In this document: piece by piece, positions 54,253 through 62,128 of the stretch
Layout of the letters: every line of letters begins with the position of its first letter
Numbering within the stretch: position 1 is the first letter of the stretch
NCBI RefSeq assembly: GCF_007050985.1
Contig: NZ_VHSF01000001.1
Span: 1,364,001-1,428,000, forward strand
Length of the DNA: 64,000 nucleotides
Source: Christiangramia sabulilitoris
GTDB lineage: Bacteria; Bacteroidota; Bacteroidia; Flavobacteriales; Flavobacteriaceae
Direction of reading: 5' to 3'
Translations under genes and position numbers: made by a program
The notes under the pieces: model-generated
Databases searched by the model: none
What the model saw: only the letters and a program-made list of their open reading frames with translations
What the model was told of the DNA's origin: nothing

Positions 54253-56526
54253 ATGAAAAAATATTTATTAATAACGACACTTTGCCTGGGAAGCTTTTCT
54301 TTCTACGGCCAGCAATCAGGGATTAAAAGTTCTGTTCAGGAGGTAGAAAAAAAGGTGGATTCAGTTTTAAACCTGATGACCCTTGAGGAAAAAGTTGGGC
54401 AAATGATCCAGTATAATGGTAGCTGGGACTTAACCGGTCCGGCTTCTGAAACTGGAAATAAAGAAAAAGAAGAAAGACTTAAAAAAGGCCTTGTTGGTTC
54501 CATGCTCAACGTTCTTTCTGTAGAAGCTACAGAAAAAGCACAGCGTTTAAACATGGAAAATTCCAGGATCAAAATTCCACTCATTTTTGGTTATGATGTG
54601 ATACATGGTTACAACACTATCTTTCCGGTCCCTTTGGGGGAAACTGCCAGCTGGGATATGGAAGCGGCACAGGAATCTGCACGTATAGCTGCTCTCGAGT
54701 CTGCAGCACAGGGTGTGAACTGGACCTTCTCGCCCATGATTGATATTTCCAGGGATGCCCGTTGGGGCAGGATCATGGAAGGATCGGGTGAAGACCCTTA
54801 TTTAACCGCAAAAGTAGCTGTAGCGAAAGTAAAAGGTTACCAGGGAGATGATCTTTCAGATCCACAATCCATAGCTGCCACCGCGAAACATTTTGCCGGT
54901 TATGGTCTAGCTGAAGGCGGTAAAGACTATAATTCTGTACACATCGGTGAGAACGAACTGCGCAATGTTGTACTTCCTCCATTCAAGGCTGCCGCAGATG
55001 CCGGGGTGGCAACTTTTATGAATAGTTTCAATACCATAGACGGAATTCCGGCGACCGGTAGTGAATATCTGCAAAGAGAAATTCTTAAAGGAGAATGGGA
55101 CTGGCAGGGGTTTGTGGTTTCAGACTGGGGTTCTATCTCTGAAATGATCCCGCATGGATTTGCACGAGACAAAGTTCACGCGGCAGAGATCGCGGTTACT
55201 GCCGGGAGCGATATGGATATGGAAGGCGGTGCTTACCAGGCGGGTCTTGAGCAACTGGTAGAAGAAGGGAAAATTGACGAAAGTCTTATCGACGAAGCTG
55301 TAAAAAGAGTACTTCGAGTAAAATTCAAATTAGGTCTTTTTGAAGATCCTTATCGTTATAATAACCCGGAGCTGGCAAGTGAAATACCATTTGCTGAGCA
55401 CCGGAAGACGGCGAGAGATATCGCTAAAAAATCTATTGTTCTTTTAAAGAACGAAAAAGGTCTTCTACCACTAAAATCTTCAGTAAAAAGTATCGCGGTG
55501 ATCGGGCCACTGGCAGATGACAAGGATACTCCTATTGGGAACTGGAGAGCACAGGGGGAAGCTAATTCTGCTGTCTCTGTTGTAGAAGGTTTGAAAAATG
55601 CTGATATAAATGCAGAGATCACTTATGCCAAAGGGGTAACCCTTGGCGAAGGTGAACGTAGTTTCCTGATGCCATTGAAGATCAATAAAACCGATACAAC
55701 AGGAATCTCTGATGCTGTTGAAAAAGCAAGGAAAGCCGAACTTGTTATAATGGTTCTGGGAGAGGATGCTTTCCAGTCTGGGGAAGGTCGCAGCCAGGTA
55801 AATATTGGTCTGGCCGGTTTGCAGATGGAACTATTGAAGGAAGTCCAAAAAGTAAATAAGAATATTGTTCTGGTGCTAATGAATGGAAGACCGGTGGAGA
55901 TCACCTGGGCTGCTGAAAATGTTCCTGCAATTGTAGAAGCATGGCAGCTGGGAACTGAAAGCGGGAATGCCATTGCAGATGTGTTAACCGGGGATTATAA
56001 TCCTTCGGGAAAACTGCCGGTATCATTTCCAAGAGCAGTGGGACAGGAGCCTTTGTACTATAACCGTATGAATACCGGGAGACCTTCTAATGATCAGCAC
56101 GTTACTTACTCGCATTATACAGATATTACCAATGGGCCACTTTATCCTTTTGGATATGGACTTAGCTATACCACTTTCGATTACGGAGATGTAAGTCTTT
56201 CGGCTTCTGAATTATCTTCCGGAGGATTACTTACTTTAAGTGTGCCGGTAACTAATTCTGGTAGCGTAAAGGGTAAAGAAGTAGTTCAGCTATATATGCA
56301 TGATCTTGTGGCTAGTGTCGCCAGGCCAATAAAAGAATTAAAAGGTTTCGAGCTGGTTGAATTGAACCCCGGGGAAACTAAAACTGTAGAATTCAGCATT
56401 GATGAAGAAATGTTAAAATTTTATACTGCTTCTGGTAAATGGGAAGCAGAACCGGGAGAGTTTGAATTAATGGTAGGAGGTAATTCAGTAGACGTGAAAA
56501 CCGTAAAATTTGATTATAAAAAGTAA
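54253..56526 (+). CDS. GH3 beta-glucosidase (BglX-like)
   Basis: The 757-residue periplasmic enzyme has a signal peptide ending FYGQ. The N-terminal GH3 barrel has NWTFSPMIDISRDARWGRIMEG, KHFAGYG and the nucleophile motif FVVSDWGSI (Asp291). The GH3 C-terminal domain (KSIVLLKNEKGLLPL, EDAFQSGEGRSQVN with the likely acid/base Glu) and a fibronectin type III-like domain close the chain (TNSGSVKGKEVVQLYMHD). It removes terminal glucose from imported oligosaccharides. Its TAA overlaps the ATG of the next GH16 gene by one base. Confidence 0.95.
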   Translation: MKKYLLITTLCLGSFSFYGQQSGIKSSVQEVEKKVDSVLNLMTLEEKVGQMIQYNGSWDLTGPASETGNKEKEERLKKGLVGSMLNVLSVEATEKAQRLNMENSRIKIPLIFGYDVIHGYNTIFPVPLGETASWDMEAAQESARIAALESAAQGVNWTFSPMIDISRDARWGRIMEGSGEDPYLTAKVAVAKVKGYQGDDLSDPQSIAATAKHFAGYGLAEGGKDYNSVHIGENELRNVVLPPFKAAADAGVATFMNSFNTIDGIPATGSEYLQREILKGEWDWQGFVVSDWGSISEMIPHGFARDKVHAAEIAVTAGSDMDMEGGAYQAGLEQLVEEGKIDESLIDEAVKRVLRVKFKLGLFEDPYRYNNPELASEIPFAEHRKTARDIAKKSIVLLKNEKGLLPLKSSVKSIAVIGPLADDKDTPIGNWRAQGEANSAVSVVEGLKNADINAEITYAKGVTLGEGERSFLMPLKINKTDTTGISDAVEKARKAELVIMVLGEDAFQSGEGRSQVNIGLAGLQMELLKEVQKVNKNIVLVLMNGRPVEITWAAENVPAIVEAWQLGTESGNAIADVLTGDYNPSGKLPVSFPRAVGQEPLYYNRMNTGRPSNDQHVTYSHYTDITNGPLYPFGYGLSYTTFDYGDVSLSASELSSGGLLTLSVPVTNSGSVKGKEVVQLYMHDLVASVARPIKELKGFELVELNPGETKTVEFSIDEEMLKFYTASGKWEAEPGEFELMVGGNSVDVKTVKFDYKK

Positions 56527-57314
56527 TGATCAGTTTTTCTAAAATATTATTAACCGGGAGCTTTCTATTAGGCAGTATTTTTTCATTTAATGCTCAGGAA
56601 AAGATCATCTTCGAAGAGGATTTCGACGGAGACAGCCTGGATATGAATGTATGGAATTATGAGGAAGGTGACGGTTGCCCTAACCTTTGTGGCTGGGGAA
56701 ATAATGAAAAACAGATCTACGACCGCAAATATGTGGCGGTAGAAGATGGTAAGCTGGTAATTACTGCCGTTAAAAAGGATGGTAAATATTATTCGGGTAA
56801 GATTAACTCTAAAGATAAAGTCGAATTTACCTACGGCGTCATCGAGGTAAGAGCAAAATTAGCCACTGCCAAAGGTCTCTGGCCGGCGATCTGGATGTTA
56901 GGTTCAGATATTAACGAGGTAGGATGGCCTGCCAGCGGTGAAATCGATATACTGGAATATATTGGCAGGGAACCCGGAATTGTGTTTACATCTTTACATA
57001 CCCCGGCAAGTCACGGTAATACCATAAATACCAAAAAGACTAAGATCGAGGGTATAGAAGAAGGTTACCATGATTTCAAAGCCGTCTGGACTGAAAAATA
57101 TATCGAATTTTTTGTAGACGGCCGGCAGTTGTACAGGTTCACCCCGCAACAGTATAATGAAAGGGATTATCCTTTTAAAAAGAATTTCTATTTCCTGATC
57201 AATATGGCCGTAGGAGGAAATCTTGGTGGTGCAGATATCAATGATAGCGCACTACCCGATAAATTCTATGTAGACTCTATTAGGGTAACCGAGTTACCCC
57301 AAGAATTGCAATAA
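56526..57314 (+). CDS. GH16 endo-beta-glucanase, third copy
   Basis: The 262-residue single-domain GH16 enzyme has a signal peptide ending SFNAQ. The catalytic motif is GEIDILEYIG with Glu139, Asp141 and Glu144. EDFDGDSLDMNVWNYEEGDG and CPNLCGWGNNEKQIYD resemble the PKD-GH16 protein of the same locus, suggesting duplication. Lacking a lipobox it is probably periplasmic, acting on imported oligosaccharides beside the GH3 enzyme to which it is translationally coupled. It is the last gene of the locus, closed by the terminator at 57317. Confidence 0.94.
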   Translation: MISFSKILLTGSFLLGSIFSFNAQEKIIFEEDFDGDSLDMNVWNYEEGDGCPNLCGWGNNEKQIYDRKYVAVEDGKLVITAVKKDGKYYSGKINSKDKVEFTYGVIEVRAKLATAKGLWPAIWMLGSDINEVGWPASGEIDILEYIGREPGIVFTSLHTPASHGNTINTKKTKIEGIEEGYHDFKAVWTEKYIEFFVDGRQLYRFTPQQYNERDYPFKKNFYFLINMAVGGNLGGADINDSALPDKFYVDSIRVTELPQELQ

Positions 57315-57316
57315 TT

Positions 57317-57350
57317 AAAAAAAGCGAAACCTGAAAGTTTCGCTTTTTTT
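57317..57350. terminator. Bidirectional terminator at the end of the glucan locus
   Basis: A7-GCGAAAC (57317-57330) pairs with GTTTCGC-T7 (57337-57350) around a 6-nt loop, a 14-bp perfect stem. It overlaps the last base pairs of the convergent tadA gene and ends both transcripts. Confidence 0.9.
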
Positions 57351-57798
57351 AATTCAGGTTGCGACGTTCTATAAAAAACCGCTTTAATAGTCTGGAGGCT
57401 TCTTCTTCAAGAACTCCAGATTTAACTTCGGTTTTGGGATGAAGCTGAACACCAGACTTTCGATACCCGCGCTGTTTGTCTTCGGCTCCAAATACGATTT
57501 TTGAAATCTGGCTCCAATACAGGGCACCTGCACACATCTGGCAGGGTTCCAGGGTAATATACATGGTACATTTCTGAAGATATTTTCCACCCAGATAGTT
57601 AGCTGCCGCCGTGATCGCCTGCATTTCTGCATGAGCCGTCACATCATTGAGAGTTTCCGTTAGATTGTGGCCCCGGGCGATGATCTTATCGTTGATTACC
57701 ACAACAACTCCAACCGGTATTTCCCCTTTTTCATAAGCAGTTTCAGCTTCTTCCAAGGCTTTTTTCATAAAATATTCATCGTCAAATGGAGAGAGCAT
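57349..57798 (-). CDS. tadA: tRNA-adenosine(34) deaminase
   Basis: The 149-residue zinc enzyme converts A34 of tRNA-Arg(ACG) to inosine. The cytidine-deaminase-fold motifs are HAEMQAI (zinc His and catalytic Glu, about 56-62) and PCQMCAGALYWSQI (the two zinc Cys, about 86-99). The length matches TadA. Guanine-deaminase-like relatives share the motifs, but the size, ARGHNLTETLNDVTAHAE loop and widespread conservation favour TadA. It converges on the glucan locus and is divergent from dxs. Confidence 0.9.
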   Translation of the reverse strand: MLSPFDDEYFMKKALEEAETAYEKGEIPVGVVVVINDKIIARGHNLTETLNDVTAHAEMQAITAAANYLGGKYLQKCTMYITLEPCQMCAGALYWSQISKIVFGAEDKQRGYRKSGVQLHPKTEVKSGVLEEEASRLLKRFFIERRNLN

Positions 57799-57874
57799 GT
57801 TTGAATTTTTGTGAAAGATATAAATTTTGTCCCTTCAATTTCAAGACCCGGTATGCAATTCAGTTTGCAAAATG

Positions 57875-57882
57875 TAACTTTG
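57875..57882 (+). promoter_or_regulatory. -7 box (TAACTTTG) directly before dxs
   Basis: TAACTTTG matches TAnnTTTG and ends 6 bp before the dxs ATG at 57889. A transcript from here would be leaderless or nearly so. A weaker candidate lies near 57820. Confidence 0.4.
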
Positions 57883-57888
57883 CTGTAT

Positions 57889-59658
57889 ATGGCCGGAATT
57901 TTAGAAAAAATAAATATACCAGAAGACCTTAGAAAATTGGGGGAAGATGAGCTAATTCAGCTTGCTGTTGAACTTCGCAGATTTATTATAGATATTGTAG
58001 CTACTAAAGAAGGTCACCTGGGTGCCAGCCTTGGGGTAATAGAACTTACAATCGCCCTGCACTATATTTTTAATACTCCTGAAGACCTGTTGGTCTGGGA
58101 TGTGGGCCACCAGGCTTATGGCCATAAGATTCTTACCGGCAGAATGGATGATTTTGAAACCAACCGGCAATTACATGGCCTGAGCGGATTCCCAAAAAGA
58201 GATGAAAGTGAATATGATACTTTTGGGGTAGGACACTCCTCCACATCAATTTCTGCAGCCCTGGGAATGGCCATTGCCTCAAATCTAAAGGGTGAAACAG
58301 AGAAACAGCATATTGCCGTAATAGGTGATGCCTCGATCGCCAGCGGAATGGCCTTCGAAGGCCTGAACCATGCCGGGGTTACCAACGCCAATCTGCTGGT
58401 GATCCTTAATGATAACGCAATTGGTATAGATCCAAGTGTAGGTGCACTTAAGGAATATTTGACCCGGGCGAGGGTGGGTTATAAACCTGCACGCGATAAT
58501 ATAATTGAAGCGCTGAATTTTAAATATTTTGGACCGGTTGATGGTCATGACCTAAAAGGACTTTTAAAGGTGCTTAAAGAGATGAAAGCTATTAAGGGGC
58601 CTAAGTTCCTTCACGTGATCACAAAGAAAGGCAAAGGTCTTAAAAAAGCCGAAGAGGATCAGGTTAAGTATCATGCGCCGGGTAAGTTCGAACCAGATAC
58701 CGGGGAGTTATTGAAGTATGATACAGATGGGTTGCCCCTGAAATATCAGGATGTATTTGGACTCAGCCTGGTGGAACTGGCTCGTAAAAATAAAAAGATC
58801 ATTGGTATTACTCCGGCTATGCCTACCGGCAGCTCCCTTAAATATATGATGGAAGCCTTTCCCGAAAGAGCCTTTGATGTGGGTATTGCCGAGCAGCATG
58901 CGGTCACACTTTCTGCAGGAATTGCTACTCAGGGGTTTACGGTCTTTTGTGCCATATATTCCACCTTTTTGCAACGGGCTTATGATCAATTAATACACGA
59001 TGTTGCTTTACAAAACCTGCCGGTGATCTTTTGCCTTGATCGTGCCGGCCTGGTGGGTGAAGATGGTGCCACCCATCACGGGGTATTTGATATTGCCTAT
59101 GCACGTGCTGTTCCCAATTTAATTATCGCGGCACCATCTAATGAAGTAGAATTGCGAAATTTATTATATACTGCCCAGCTGGGATTAGAGAATCCTTTAA
59201 TTATAAGATATCCTCGGGGAAGAGGGGTATTAAAAGAATGGCAGCTTCCTTTTAAAGAAGTTGAATTTGGTAAAGGTGAATGTTTGCGGGAAGGAAATGA
59301 TCTGGCCGTTCTAAGCATTGGCAATATGGCAATCAATGTGCAAAAGGCCATCGCCCAAATCAATAAGCCAGGGAAGATCGCTCATTACGATATGAAATTC
59401 ATAAAACCTCTGGATACACATTTACTCAAAACTATTTTTGATAAATTCACCAGGATCATTACCGTTGAAGACGGGGTCATTACCGGCGGATTTGGAAGTG
59501 CTGTCCTGGAATTTGCCGCAAAGTCTGGATTTAGAGGGGATATAGAGGTTCTGGGAGTGCCCGATGAATTTATTGAACAGGGAAGTGTGGATGAATTACA
59601 AGAAATTTCCGGAATTAGCGTTGAAGGTTTAAGACAAAAAATGAAATCAATGAGTTGA
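57889..59658 (+). CDS. dxs: 1-deoxy-D-xylulose-5-phosphate synthase
   Basis: It joins pyruvate and glyceraldehyde 3-phosphate with thiamine diphosphate, the first step of the non-mevalonate isoprenoid pathway. The product has 589 residues from ATG 57889 (MAGILEKINIPEDLRKLGE), the usual start in this phylum. A GTG at 57811 would add 26 residues unlike any family N-terminus. KEGHLGASLGVIELT, GHQAYGHKILTGR, the thiamine site GDASIASGMAFEGLNHAG, EQHAVTLSAG and DRAGLVGEDGATHHGVFD are all present. It is divergent from tadA, with a DUF3078 gene behind it. Confidence 0.96.
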   Translation: MAGILEKINIPEDLRKLGEDELIQLAVELRRFIIDIVATKEGHLGASLGVIELTIALHYIFNTPEDLLVWDVGHQAYGHKILTGRMDDFETNRQLHGLSGFPKRDESEYDTFGVGHSSTSISAALGMAIASNLKGETEKQHIAVIGDASIASGMAFEGLNHAGVTNANLLVILNDNAIGIDPSVGALKEYLTRARVGYKPARDNIIEALNFKYFGPVDGHDLKGLLKVLKEMKAIKGPKFLHVITKKGKGLKKAEEDQVKYHAPGKFEPDTGELLKYDTDGLPLKYQDVFGLSLVELARKNKKIIGITPAMPTGSSLKYMMEAFPERAFDVGIAEQHAVTLSAGIATQGFTVFCAIYSTFLQRAYDQLIHDVALQNLPVIFCLDRAGLVGEDGATHHGVFDIAYARAVPNLIIAAPSNEVELRNLLYTAQLGLENPLIIRYPRGRGVLKEWQLPFKEVEFGKGECLREGNDLAVLSIGNMAINVQKAIAQINKPGKIAHYDMKFIKPLDTHLLKTIFDKFTRIITVEDGVITGGFGSAVLEFAAKSGFRGDIEVLGVPDEFIEQGSVDELQEISGISVEGLRQKMKSMS

Positions 59659-59664
59659 TTTTTT

Positions 59665-59672
59665 TATTTTTG
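59665..59672 (+). promoter_or_regulatory. -7 box (TATTTTTG) of the DUF3078 gene
   Basis: TATTTTTG matches TAnnTTTG 24 bp before the ATG at 59697, directly after the dxs stop. A TTG lies only 9 bp upstream of it, too close for a -33 element. Confidence 0.45.
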
Positions 59673-59696
59673 CGAATCTGAAACCCGAATCGATAA

Positions 59697-60689
59697 ATGA
59701 AGTTGCCCATCCTGCTGTTTTTCTGCTGCATTTTTTTCCTGAACTCCATGGCCTCAGAAAAAAGATATCTTGCAGTAAAGGATACCACATCAACCATTAC
59801 TAAAGACACCACCAATACAGATTCTATGATGATCTATTGGACCGAGAAGAACACCTTCGGGGTGAATCTTAGCGAGGTTGCTTTTGTAAACTGGAACTCG
59901 GGGGGTAATAATTCTGTTTCAGCTTTATTTTATGCGAACTTCCAGAGAAATTTCGAGCGGGACCTTACCATGTGGCGTAATACTGCTTCCTTAAGATATG
60001 GTATCAATGCCCAGGAAGGTCGTGAAATAAGAAAAACCGAAGATGAATTACGCCTTAATTCTTCTTTTGGTTTCAGGACAGACAGTACTTCCAACTGGTA
60101 CTATTCAGGAAAATTCAGTTTTAACTCGCAGTTTTCCAATGGATATAAATATCCAGATACAGAGGTTGCGATCTCCAGATTTATGGCGCCGGGATATACT
60201 TTCCTGGGGGTGGGTACAGAGTTTTCTCATCCTGAAGAGGATCTTACGATCTACCTGTCTCCAATAACCTTTAAATCTACTTTTGTACTCGATCAACGAC
60301 TTGCCAATGAAGGGATGTTTGGGGTTGAAGCTGCGGTAACCGATGAACTCGGGAATATCCTCAGGGAAGGAGAAAATGTGAGAACAGAATTTGGTTTCCT
60401 GGTTACCAGCGATTTTAGGAAGGAGGTCTATGAAAATATAGATCTAAGTAATCAATTGAGCCTGTATTCAGATTATCTCAATAAGTTTGGAAATATCGAT
60501 GTGGACTGGCAATTGACGGTTAATATGCAGGTGAATGACTTTGTAAAGGCCAACATAGGCTCCCACATACGGTATGATGACGATGTTAAGTTCAAGGAAG
60601 ACACCAACGGTGACGGGAAGTTAGAAACTTCCGGTCCTCGTATTCAGCTCAAGCAAATGCTGGGTGTTGGTGTGGTCTATGAATTTTAA
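59697..60689 (+). CDS. DUF3078 outer-membrane-type protein
   Basis: The 330-residue exported protein has a signal peptide ending LNSMAS. A Thr/Asp-rich linker leads to the DUF3078 domain (about 45-330), marked by WTEKNTFGVNLSEVAFVNWNSGGNNSVSALF split over 48-78. Amphipathic strands follow (WYYSGKFSFNSQFSNGYKY, DLTIYLSPITFKSTFVL) and the chain ends LGVGVVYEF with terminal Phe, as in outer-membrane barrels. The function is unknown. It ends two bases before the convergent dgt gene, with no terminator between them. Confidence 0.9.
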   Translation: MKLPILLFFCCIFFLNSMASEKRYLAVKDTTSTITKDTTNTDSMMIYWTEKNTFGVNLSEVAFVNWNSGGNNSVSALFYANFQRNFERDLTMWRNTASLRYGINAQEGREIRKTEDELRLNSSFGFRTDSTSNWYYSGKFSFNSQFSNGYKYPDTEVAISRFMAPGYTFLGVGTEFSHPEEDLTIYLSPITFKSTFVLDQRLANEGMFGVEAAVTDELGNILREGENVRTEFGFLVTSDFRKEVYENIDLSNQLSLYSDYLNKFGNIDVDWQLTVNMQVNDFVKANIGSHIRYDDDVKFKEDTNGDGKLETSGPRIQLKQMLGVGVVYEF

Positions 60690-60691
60690 TA

Positions 60692-62038
60692 TTATAAACT
60701 TTGTCCTTTGTACTTTTTAAAGGATGCCACCGTCATGCCATCTGTAAGTGATGCAGTATAAGAGCAGATCCCTATCAATTTATCATAAACCGAATCAATT
60801 TCCTGTAACGGCTCCAGCTGAGGTACAGATTTTAATACCAGGCTTGTAAAATTGGAGTCCACAGATTTTTCTTCTGGCAGCAAGGCATTGGTATAAATAT
60901 CCAGCAGATAAGAAAGCATTCTGTAACCTGCAATTTCTTTACTTATCACCTCTTCGCTCTGGTAGATCTTTTCTATGCTTATCTTGATTATATCCTTGAT
61001 CTGGGCTTCATAGCTGCTCATATCAAAAAGAGATTGATGAAAATCACCATCTAAAATAGTCTGCTCATTCTGGATGAAGATATCTGCCGCCTCTGTAATG
61101 AGGGTGTTGATCGCCAGGGAGCGTAAATAGGCAAGCCTGTCTGCCGTATTTTTTAACTGGTTGTATTTAGTGGTATTGATATTATCCTTGACCAGTTTGA
61201 TGAGATATTCCAGGGCATAGTCCTCGTCGATTAGCCCAAGATTGATCCCATCCTCAAAATCGATAATGGTGTAGCAGATATCATCTGCTGCTTCTACCAG
61301 GAAGGCCAATGGGTGCCTGGCGTAGCCAATATCCTTTCCTTCTCTTGTTTTCTTGAGGCCTAATTCTTCGGCTACCTCCTCAAACACAGCCTTTTCACTC
61401 TGGAAAAAACCAAACTTCTTATCTTCTATCTTCCTGCTGGGTTTATGCGGTAATGATTCTTTCGGATACTTGGTAAAAGCACCCAGGGTGGAATATGATA
61501 GCCTGAGACCACCGGTGATACCCGGCCTGTTCTCTGTCAGGATCCTGAAGCCATTGGCATTACCCTCAAATTTCACCAGGTCCTGGAATTCTTTTTCTGA
61601 CAGCTGTTCCTTAAACCGTTTTCCGTTCCCGTGGCTAAAATACTCGCCGATCGCTTTTTCTCCTGAATGGCCAAAAGGTGGATTACCGATATCATGAGCC
61701 AATGCCGCTGCTGCAACGATCGCCCCGAAGTCGTTCATCCGGTAGCCGAAAGTGTCTTTGAGATGGGGATGCTTTTCTATTAGTTTTTGCCCGGCCAGTC
61801 TTCCCAGAGAACGACCAACGACTGAAACCTCCAGGCTATGGGTTAATCGGGTATGTACGAAATCTGTTTTGGAAAGTGGTATTACCTGCGTCTTATCCTG
61901 TAAACTTCTAAAGGCCGAAGAAAAAATGATCCGGTCATAATCTACCTCAAAACCAAGCCTGGTCTCATTTTGTTCTTTTCTTAGTCTTTTGTGTGTATCT
62001 CCATATCGTTTTAGTGATAAGAGTTGCTCCCAATTCAT
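60692..62038 (-). CDS. dgt: Deoxyguanosinetriphosphate triphosphohydrolase-like protein
   Basis: The 448-residue HD-superfamily enzyme splits dGTP to deoxyguanosine and triphosphate. RIIFSSAFRSLQDKTQVIP, TRLTHSLEVSVVGRSLG (first HD-type His) and AAALAHDIGNPPFGHSGEKA (HD motif) mark the active site, and LVEAADDICYTIIDFEDG holds the later Asp. The start is ATG 62038 (MNWEQLLSLKRYG); the in-frame TTG at 62062 lies inside the -7 box. Type of dNTP preferred is not certain. It lies downstream of nrdA on the same strand, but with a terminator and own promoter between. Confidence 0.93.
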   Translation of the reverse strand: MNWEQLLSLKRYGDTHKRLRKEQNETRLGFEVDYDRIIFSSAFRSLQDKTQVIPLSKTDFVHTRLTHSLEVSVVGRSLGRLAGQKLIEKHPHLKDTFGYRMNDFGAIVAAAALAHDIGNPPFGHSGEKAIGEYFSHGNGKRFKEQLSEKEFQDLVKFEGNANGFRILTENRPGITGGLRLSYSTLGAFTKYPKESLPHKPSRKIEDKKFGFFQSEKAVFEEVAEELGLKKTREGKDIGYARHPLAFLVEAADDICYTIIDFEDGINLGLIDEDYALEYLIKLVKDNINTTKYNQLKNTADRLAYLRSLAINTLITEAADIFIQNEQTILDGDFHQSLFDMSSYEAQIKDIIKISIEKIYQSEEVISKEIAGYRMLSYLLDIYTNALLPEEKSVDSNFTSLVLKSVPQLEPLQEIDSVYDKLIGICSYTASLTDGMTVASFKKYKGQSL

Positions 62039-62059
62039 AGTATTTGCTTTGTTGTGGCC

Positions 62060-62067
62060 CAAAAATA
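62060..62067 (-). promoter_or_regulatory. -7 box (TATTTTTG) of dgt
   Basis: The minus strand reads TATTTTTG, 21 bp before the dgt ATG at 62038 and directly after the nrdA terminator, so dgt has its own promoter. Confidence 0.5.
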
Positions 62068-62098
62068 TTAAAAAAGGGAAGTAATCACTACTTCCCTT
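62068..62098 (-). terminator. Terminator of nrdA
   Basis: AAGGGAAGTA (62074-62083) pairs with TACTTCCCTT (62089-62098), a 10-bp perfect stem with a 5-nt loop. On the minus strand it is followed by a T-run. It lies 31 bp after the nrdA stop. Confidence 0.85.
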
Positions 62099-62128
62099 CC
62101 TTAATTCAAATTCGAATTAGCCAAATTT

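Noticed and set aside
57811-57888. GTG at 57811 as the dxs start
   Set aside because: The extra 26 residues are unlike any dxs N-terminus, while ATG 57889 gives the usual one.
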